Assembly (NCBI GenBank): GCA_007116765.1
Contig: SKHV01000213.1
Span: 1 to 9,390, forward strand
Length of the DNA stretch: 9,390 bases
Source: Prolixibacteraceae bacterium
GTDB lineage: Bacteria; Bacteroidota; Bacteroidia; Bacteroidales; Prolixibacteraceae
Direction of reading: 5' to 3'
Shown here: one piece after another, positions 4,721-9,390 of the stretch
How the letters are laid out: every line of letters starts with the position of its first letter
How positions within the stretch are numbered: position 1 is the first letter of the stretch
Notes under the pieces: model-generated
What the model saw: the letters and a program-made list of their open reading frames with translations, nothing else
Told to the model about the DNA's origin: nothing
Database searches by the model: none
Program-made: the position numbers and the translations under genes

Positions 4721-6943
4721 ATGGCACTGCAATCGAAACTTGAAACAAGACTTATACAAGAAGCATACGACGATATGCTCAAATCGTCGGTGCATGTGTT
4801 AAGCGACGATGATCTGGCACTGATCCAGAAAGCATTCGATTTTGCCAACAGTGCCCACCAGGGCGTTAAACGCAAATCGGGCGAGCCCTATATTTTACAC
4901 CCCATTGCTGTAGCTACTGTAGTTACTCGCGAAATAGGACTTGGAACTAAGTCGATAATTTCGTCCATATTACACGATGTGGTAGAAGATACCGACTACA
5001 CCCTGGTAGATATCGAAAACATGTTCGGCAAAAAAATTGCATCGATTGTGGACGGGTTGACCAAACTGAGCGGCGAATTTGACTTTAAACAAGCGGCCAA
5101 TTTCAGGAAAATGATGCTCACTCTTTCTGACGATGTGCGCGTGATTTTGATAAAAATTGCCGACCGCCTGCACAATATGCGCACGCTCGACTCGATGCCC
5201 CCCAATAAACAATTAAAAATTGCCGGCGAAACACTATACATTTATGCTCCGCTTGCACACCGTTTGGGGCTATATGCCATAAAAACCGAACTTGAAGACC
5301 TGAGCCTGAAATACAAATATCCCGAACAGTATAAAGATATAGCTCTTCAGCTTCGCGACAGCGAGGAACACCGGCGCTATTTGGTTGAACAATTCATTAC
5401 TCCCATAAAAGGCAAGCTACACAACGAAAATCTCGAAGTAAAAGTTAAAGGGCGTCCAAAATCAATATATTCGATCTGGAAAAAAATGCAAGTTCAAAAA
5501 GTTTCATTCGACGAAATTTACGACTTGCTTGCCATTCGAATTGTGTTCAAAACAAACGAAAAAATTGATGAAAGGCGAAAATGCTGGGAAATTTTTTCAA
5601 TCATTACTTCGATATATAAATACAAGCAGGACAGAATACGCGACTGGGTAACCATGCCCAAGGCCAATGGCTATGAAGCCTTGCACCTCACGGTAATGGG
5701 ACCCGAGGGAAAATGGGTAGAAGTTCAAATTCGCAGTGAACGTATGGACGCAATTGCAGAACGTGGTTTTGCAGCACACTGGAGATACAAAGATGGATCA
5801 CAAACAAGCGATAGCGAACTTGACAAGTGGATTGAGAGAATTAAAGAAACACTTCAGAATCCCGAATCGGATGTACTGGAATTTCTCGACGATTTCAAAC
5901 TGAACCTTTTCAGTTCCGAAATTGTGGTTTTTACACCAAAAGGAGAGATGAAAACCTTGCCCAAAAATGCAACAGTACTCGACTTTGCCTACGAAATACA
6001 CTCCGAGCTTGGCAACAAATGTATCGGGGCCAAAATCAATCATCTGCTGGTTCCGTTTAGCCATGTGCTCAAAAGTGGCGACCAAATTGAAATACTTACT
6101 TCGGAAAAGCAACGGCCACAACTAAGTTGGTTCGACACTGTGATAACCGCAAAAGCCAAGCAAAAAGTAAAAAACGCTTTCAAGCTCGAACAAAAAAAAC
6201 ATATTGAGAATGGCAAGCAGATCATCGAAGACGAGTTAAAAAAACTTGATCTTTATCCAAGCAACGAAACAATTAACATTTTATTAAAACACTTCGATCT
6301 GAATTCAAAAAAACAAATGTATTCCCAGATCGGTTCAGGGCTTTTGTCGCTAAACAAAATCGAAAATATTTTTACTGAAAAGAAAAGGGAAAACAAATTC
6401 ATTAAATACTGGAAGCTAAGCCTTGGACTCACAAAAAACAAAACAGAAAATCAGCCTCCACCTGAAACAAATCAAAAAATCGACAAAAAGAAGACCTTCA
6501 TATTAAGTGAAGAAAACATCGAAAAAAACTTTCATCTTGCACAATGCTGCAACCCCATACCCGGCGACGATGTAATAGGCTATATGGAATCGGAAAACAA
6601 ATTGACAATTCACAAAAAATCGTGCCCCGAAACCATTCAGATAATGACCCGCGAAGGCGATAAAATCATTTCGGCCAAATGGAAACAATTCAAAATTTTG
6701 TCGTACCTCACCCACATTGTAATCAAAGGCTTCGACCGAATAGGAATTGTAAACGAGGTAACTTCGGTAATTTCGAAAGACCATAACATCAATATGCGCA
6801 CCGTACGATTCGATAGTTACGACGGGGTATTTACAGGAAACCTTGATTTATATGTGCACAACACCAACGATGTGGGAAATATAATTTCGAGACTAAAAAA
6901 AATCAAAGGCATCGAAAGCGTGGAACGCATTGAGCCTGTTTAA
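4721..6943 (+). CDS. Bifunctional (p)ppGpp synthetase/hydrolase, RelA/SpoT homologue (RSH)
   Basis: This enzyme is the stringent-response alarmone enzyme: it makes (p)ppGpp from ATP and GDP/GTP and hydrolyses it back. The 740-aa protein has the full long-RSH layout. The HD hydrolase domain (about 25-200) keeps His60, the HDVVED motif (85-90) and ADRLHNMRTL (147-156), so hydrolase activity is expected. The synthetase domain (about 240-360) keeps GRPKSIYSIWKKM (244-256), IYDLLAIRI (266-274), PKANGYEALHLTV (313-325) and VEVQIR with catalytic-type Glu334. The TGS domain is about 402-461, and a helical region follows. The zinc-finger/conserved-cysteine region has CCNPIPGDDVIGY (609-621) and Cys635. 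The C-terminal ACT/RRM domain (about 664-738) includes GFDRIGIVNEVTSVIS. Both catalytic halves look intact, which fits a Rel-type enzyme. It is followed by fur after 91 bases. Whether to call it relA, spoT or rel is nomenclature, so no symbol is given. Confidence 0.96.
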   Translation: MALQSKLETRLIQEAYDDMLKSSVHVLSDDDLALIQKAFDFANSAHQGVKRKSGEPYILHPIAVATVVTREIGLGTKSIISSILHDVVEDTDYTLVDIENMFGKKIASIVDGLTKLSGEFDFKQAANFRKMMLTLSDDVRVILIKIADRLHNMRTLDSMPPNKQLKIAGETLYIYAPLAHRLGLYAIKTELEDLSLKYKYPEQYKDIALQLRDSEEHRRYLVEQFITPIKGKLHNENLEVKVKGRPKSIYSIWKKMQVQKVSFDEIYDLLAIRIVFKTNEKIDERRKCWEIFSIITSIYKYKQDRIRDWVTMPKANGYEALHLTVMGPEGKWVEVQIRSERMDAIAERGFAAHWRYKDGSQTSDSELDKWIERIKETLQNPESDVLEFLDDFKLNLFSSEIVVFTPKGEMKTLPKNATVLDFAYEIHSELGNKCIGAKINHLLVPFSHVLKSGDQIEILTSEKQRPQLSWFDTVITAKAKQKVKNAFKLEQKKHIENGKQIIEDELKKLDLYPSNETINILLKHFDLNSKKQMYSQIGSGLLSLNKIENIFTEKKRENKFIKYWKLSLGLTKNKTENQPPPETNQKIDKKKTFILSEENIEKNFHLAQCCNPIPGDDVIGYMESENKLTIHKKSCPETIQIMTREGDKIISAKWKQFKILSYLTHIVIKGFDRIGIVNEVTSVISKDHNINMRTVRFDSYDGVFTGNLDLYVHNTNDVGNIISRLKKIKGIESVERIEPV

Positions 6944-6986
6944 TCATTTTTTTCTACATAGCTCATTCTTTTTAGATTCATTTTTA

Positions 6987-6994
6987 TATATTTG
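6987..6994 (+). promoter_or_regulatory. fur promoter -7 element
   Basis: TATATTTG is an exact TAnnTTTG match 40 bases before the fur ATG. No clear TTTG lies at -33. No hairpin terminator is visible after RSH (only a T run at 6948-6954), so read-through from RSH into fur is also likely. I saw no Fur-box-like palindrome here. Confidence 0.5.
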
Positions 6995-7034
6995 TTCTTA
7001 TTTTGATTTAGTTTAATTAAAGGTAGGCACCAAA

Positions 7035-7478
7035 ATGAATGAATCCGTCAAAAATATATTCTCTGATTTCCTTGAGAAAAATAACCACAGAAAAACTTCG
7101 GAACGCTTTGCAATATTAGACGAGATATACCGCACCGACGGTCATTTCGATATCGAATCGCTTTACATTAAAATGAAAAGCAAAAACATCAGAGTAAGTC
7201 GTGCAACCATATATAACACGATGGACATACTGCTCGAATGCAAATTGGTTGTAAAGCATCAGTTTGGAACAGGCATAGCTCAATTCGAAAAAACACATGC
7301 CGGCGAAACGCACGATCACCTTATTGATGTGGAAAACGGAACAATTTCAGAATTTTACGACAAACGCATACGACGCATTATTCTCAATGCATGCAAAGAG
7401 AACAACTTCGAGCTTTCTCATCACACATTGTACATTTACGGAAAGAAAGTATCCGACAAGGAAGAAGAAAATTTGTAA
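7035..7478 (+). CDS. fur: Fur/PerR-family metal-dependent transcriptional regulator
   Basis: Fur-family proteins are dimeric metal-sensing repressors of iron, zinc, manganese or peroxide-stress genes. The 147-aa protein has the N-terminal winged helix, with RKTSERFAILDEIY (19-32), GHFDIESLY (36-44, metal-site-type His37) and recognition helix VSRATIYNTMDILLE (54-68). The C-terminal metal/dimer domain has ETHDHLIDVENGTISEF (91-107) and NNFELSHHTLYIYGKK (123-138). Candidate regulatory metal ligands His93, Asp94, His95, Glu106 and His129/130 are present. The structural-zinc CxxC found in many Fur proteins (LICxxCG) is replaced by LIDVENG, and the C-terminal CxxC is absent; only Cys69 and Cys120 remain. 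Similar cysteine-free forms are known in alphaproteobacterial Fur/Mur, so this may be a lineage trait. The symbol is given at family level; the sensed metal is not determined. The purA promoter begins within its last codons. Confidence 0.85.
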   Translation: MNESVKNIFSDFLEKNNHRKTSERFAILDEIYRTDGHFDIESLYIKMKSKNIRVSRATIYNTMDILLECKLVVKHQFGTGIAQFEKTHAGETHDHLIDVENGTISEFYDKRIRRIILNACKENNFELSHHTLYIYGKKVSDKEEENL

Positions 7479-7503
7479 AACGCTGATTTGTTTTGTACTT
7501 TTG
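7472..7503 (+). promoter_or_regulatory. purA promoter (Bacteroidota type)
   Basis: TTTG (7472-7475), 20 bases, then TACTTTTG (7496-7503) gives exact matches to both elements. The -33 box overlaps the fur stop codon. The predicted start near 7508-7511 leaves a leader of about 120 bases before purA. Confidence 0.75.
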
Positions 7504-7606
7504 ATTGCCAAAACCAAGAGAGGTAATCACCATAAAGGTTTATTCCAGTTATGTTTTGGGATAGACCTATTTTTATGCTGAACAGCCCGGTTACCAAATG
7601 GCAATT
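7503..7606 (+). promoter_or_regulatory. Structured purA 5' leader, possible attenuator
   Basis: Three nested pairings can be drawn. Outer: GATTGCCA (7503-7510)/TGGCAATT (7599-7606). Middle: GGTAA (7522-7526) plus CC (7530-7531) with GGTTACC (7589-7595). Inner: an 11-bp hairpin, 7536-7546 with 7558-7568, containing two G-U pairs and an 11-base loop. T-rich ATTTTTAT (7569-7576) follows the inner hairpin, so it could terminate fur read-through or attenuate purA. The outer 5' arm lies at the predicted transcription start, so it may form only on transcripts coming from fur. I recognise no known riboswitch class. Confidence 0.4.
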
Positions 7607-7630
7607 TACAAACCATTAAAATTTGAATAA

Positions 7631-8908
7631 ATGAAAGTTGATGTATTACTTGGACTCCAATGGGGCGACGAAGGAAAAGGGAAAGTAGTGGATGTACTCA
7701 CACCCCGTTACGACGTAATAGCCCGTTTTCAAGGTGGACCCAATGCTGGCCACACTCTCGAGTTCAACAACATTAAACATGTACTGCACACGATACCTTC
7801 AGGAATTTTCCGTGAAAACAAAATAAATGTAATCGGAAATGGTGTAGTTATCGACCCTGCAATTTTCAGAAAAGAAATAGATTCGCTGTCGAAAATAGGC
7901 TTCGATATTTCAGAAAACCTTTATGTATCTCGCAAGGCTCACCTTATTCTACCCACACACCGCTTGCTCGATGCAGCTTCGGAAGCCGCTAAAGGAAAAT
8001 CGAAAATTGGTTCAACACTTAAAGGAATTGGCCCCACCTATCGCGACAAAATTGGTCGTGACGGTTTGCGAGTAGGCGATTTATTTGAAAATTTTGATGA
8101 GAAGTACAATCAAAGAAAAGAATTCCACATTAAGCAGTTGGAGAAATTTTACGAATTTGATTATCAAGAGCAACTTGTACAATTTGAACAAGAATGGTTC
8201 GAAGGCATTGAACTGCTCAAGCAATACAAGATGGTAAACAGCGAACAGTTTATTAACGATGCCCTTAACAGCGGAAAATCGGTAATCGCTGAAGGTGCAC
8301 AAGGCACCCTGCTCGACATCGACTTTGGCACCTATCCCTTTGTGACCTCATCGAACACTGTGTGTGCAGGCGCCTGCACCGGACTAGGTATTGCTCCCGG
8401 AAAAATTGGCCGCGTATTCGGAATTTTCAAAGCCTATTGTACACGTGTGGGCATGGGACCCTTCCCTACCGAACTCTTTGATGAAACCGGACAAAAACTG
8501 CGCGATGTAGGCAACGAGTACGGCTCAACTACCGGAAGGCCACGCCGCTGTGGATGGATTGATATGGTAGCACTAAAATACTCCATTATGGTGAACGGTG
8601 TGACCGACCTCATTATGATGAAAACCGACGTGCTCGACAATTTTGACACCATAAAAGCATGTATGGCATACAAGATTAACGGAGAACTCACTACCGAACT
8701 CCCATACGAATTAAACGAGAAAATTGAACCTGTATATACCGAAGTACCGGGATGGAATTGCGATTTAACCGAAGTAACTTCGGAAGATAAATTCCCCGAT
8801 GCATTGAAAGATTACATACGGTTTATCGAAAAAGAAACCGGGGTAAACATTTCAATTGTTTCGGTTGGTCCCAACAGAAATCAAACAATTATAAGAGACT
8901 CATTTTAA
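7631..8908 (+). CDS. purA: Adenylosuccinate synthetase
   Basis: PurA catalyses the first committed step from IMP to AMP, joining IMP and aspartate with GTP hydrolysis to give adenylosuccinate, in the cytoplasm. The 425-aa length is standard. It opens LLGLQWGDEGKGKVVD (6-21), with catalytic-type Asp13 and the phosphate loop, followed by GGPNAGHT (35-42) with catalytic-type His41. Further hallmarks are LPTHRLLD (107-114), GIGPTYRDKIGRDGLRVGDL (132-151, IMP-binding Arg143), EGAQGTLLDIDFGTYPFVTS (221-240), TRVGMGPFPTEL (271-282), GSTTGRPRRCGWID (298-311) and the base-binding KTDVLD (331-336). In E. coli the enzyme is inhibited by ppGpp, which makes the nearby RSH a functionally meaningful neighbour, though adjacency alone proves nothing. 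It has its own promoter and terminator and looks fully intact. Confidence 0.98.
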   Translation: MKVDVLLGLQWGDEGKGKVVDVLTPRYDVIARFQGGPNAGHTLEFNNIKHVLHTIPSGIFRENKINVIGNGVVIDPAIFRKEIDSLSKIGFDISENLYVSRKAHLILPTHRLLDAASEAAKGKSKIGSTLKGIGPTYRDKIGRDGLRVGDLFENFDEKYNQRKEFHIKQLEKFYEFDYQEQLVQFEQEWFEGIELLKQYKMVNSEQFINDALNSGKSVIAEGAQGTLLDIDFGTYPFVTSSNTVCAGACTGLGIAPGKIGRVFGIFKAYCTRVGMGPFPTELFDETGQKLRDVGNEYGSTTGRPRRCGWIDMVALKYSIMVNGVTDLIMMKTDVLDNFDTIKACMAYKINGELTTELPYELNEKIEPVYTEVPGWNCDLTEVTSEDKFPDALKDYIRFIEKETGVNISIVSVGPNRNQTIIRDSF

Positions 8909-8912
8909 AAAC

Positions 8913-8945
8913 AAAAGCTGTCGGATTTTCCGGCAGTTTTTTTTT
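8913..8945 (+). terminator. Intrinsic terminator of purA
   Basis: CTGTCGG (8918-8924) pairs with CCGGCAG (8930-8936), with one G-U pair and a 5-base loop. A flanking A run (8913-8916) and nine T (8937-8945) can extend it. It begins 4 bases after the purA stop. Confidence 0.92.
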
Positions 8946-8950
8946 GTGTT

Positions 8951-8981
8951 TTTGGTGTTTCATTTAGTTTGCTTAATTTTA
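8951..8981 (+). promoter_or_regulatory. Candidate promoter for the PLP-enzyme gene
   Basis: TTTG (8951-8954), 19 bases, then TAATTTTA (8974-8981), one mismatch (final G to A) from TAnnTTTG. The predicted leader is about 38 bases. It sits directly after the purA terminator. Confidence 0.45.
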
Positions 8982-9000
8982 GGAATCGGGAGATATAAAT

Positions 9001-9024
9001 AAAACCACAAAGCAAAACCACAAA
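9001..9024 (+). repeat. Duplicated 11-mer in the translation-initiation region
   Basis: AAAACCACAAA occurs at 9001-9011 and 9014-9024, separated by GC and ending one base before the ATG. The A-rich, structure-free sequence suits Bacteroidota initiation, which relies little on Shine-Dalgarno pairing. Confidence 0.6.
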
Positions 9025-9390
9025 ATGATGCGAATTACTCGACCAACATTAATACTCAACAAGCAAGTTTGTTTACAAAACATTGAATTGATGGCGCAAA
9101 AAGCACAGCGACACAATCTTCGTTTCAGACCTCATTTCAAAACCCATCAATCACTTGAAATAGGACGTTGGTTCAGAGAATTTGGAGTTAAGCACATTAC
9201 AGTGTCGTCGGTAAAAATGGCCAGATATTTTGCAAACGACGGGTGGAATGACATAACCATAGCCTTCCCTTTCAATACTCTTGAAACCGAAGAACTTAAT
9301 CAACTTGCTGAAAAAAACACAATTAATATAGTAAGTGATAATCAAACCACCATAGAGCTGCTTAAGGATAAACTCACCCGGCAACTTGGC
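9025..9390 (+). CDS. Fold-type III PLP enzyme, D-threonine aldolase/D-serine dehydratase-like (3' partial)
   Basis: The first 122 codons are in the window and the frame is open to the right edge. The N-terminus MMRITRPTLILNK leads into a pattern typical of alanine-racemase-N-terminal-like barrels. RFRPHFKTHQSLEIGRW (33-49) matches the RPHxKTH signature of the D-threonine aldolase/D-serine dehydratase group, with Lys39 as the expected PLP Schiff-base lysine. ITVSSVKMARYFANDGWNDITIAFP (58-82) is the following strand-helix-strand with the usual substrate-domain spacing. Such enzymes cleave or dehydrate D-hydroxy amino acids, and the C-terminal metal-site residues that distinguish subtypes lie beyond the window. 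Two tandem ATG codons (9025 and 9028) are possible starts. It has its own candidate promoter after the purA terminator, so it need not be functionally tied to purA. Confidence 0.85.
   Translation, partial: MMRITRPTLILNKQVCLQNIELMAQKAQRHNLRFRPHFKTHQSLEIGRWFREFGVKHITVSSVKMARYFANDGWNDITIAFPFNTLETEELNQLAEKNTINIVSDNQTTIELLKDKLTRQLG

Noticed and set aside
6944..7034. Fur box giving autoregulation of fur
   Set aside because: The spacer is AT-rich, but I could find no GATAATGATAATCATTATC-like palindrome with acceptable matches.
7297..7581. 94-codon + strand ORF overlapping the end of fur and the purA leader
   Set aside because: It is out of frame with fur, has no family-like sequence, and crosses the purA promoter and structured leader.
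7504..7630. Known purine or other named riboswitch upstream of purA
   Set aside because: The conserved junction and loop sequences of the purine riboswitch are absent and I recognise no other class. Only generic pairing can be claimed.

Overview
The window reads as chromosomal housekeeping DNA from a member of the Bacteroidota, probably of the Bacteroidales/Marinilabiliales type. This rests on three things. The upstream regions carry Bacteroidota-style promoter cores (TTTG, 19-20 bases, then TAnnTTTG) rather than sigma70 boxes. Gene starts follow A-rich, mostly Shine-Dalgarno-free leaders. The protein sequences, especially RSH, Fur and PurA, look Bacteroidota-like to me; no database search was possible. 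All recognised genes lie on the + strand.

Layout. Positions 1-330 hold a terminator-like hairpin and a heptanucleotide tandem array, followed by gap (331-1344) and its terminator. Positions 1403-2148 carry no convincing gene but are dense in repeats: four more arrays with a 7-base period (three sequence families over the whole window) and a REP-like element built on a 26-bp perfect palindrome. Next is a compact solo transcription unit: a textbook promoter, a structured leader, a 58-codon acidic ORF and a strong terminator (2149-2481). It is followed by miaA (tRNA i6A37 prenyltransferase), a GT4-like glycosyltransferase, a bifunctional-looking RelA/SpoT homologue, a Fur-family regulator lacking the usual zinc-binding cysteines, and purA. 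After the purA terminator, the start of a fold-type III PLP enzyme (D-threonine aldolase/D-serine dehydratase type) runs off the right edge.

How the genes relate. miaA and the glycosyltransferase are probably co-transcribed. RSH, fur and purA each have a candidate promoter of their own, but they sit tightly together. RSH makes and degrades (p)ppGpp, and PurA is a GTP-dependent purine enzyme known in other bacteria to be inhibited by ppGpp, so the stringent-response/purine link is plausible. The roughly 120-base purA leader can fold into a nested structure that includes an 11-bp hairpin followed by a short U run.

No phage, CRISPR, transposase, toxin-antitoxin or defence system is visible. The items most worth a second look are the heptad arrays and REP-like element around gap, the 58-aa orphan gene, the purA leader, and the cysteine-poor Fur.
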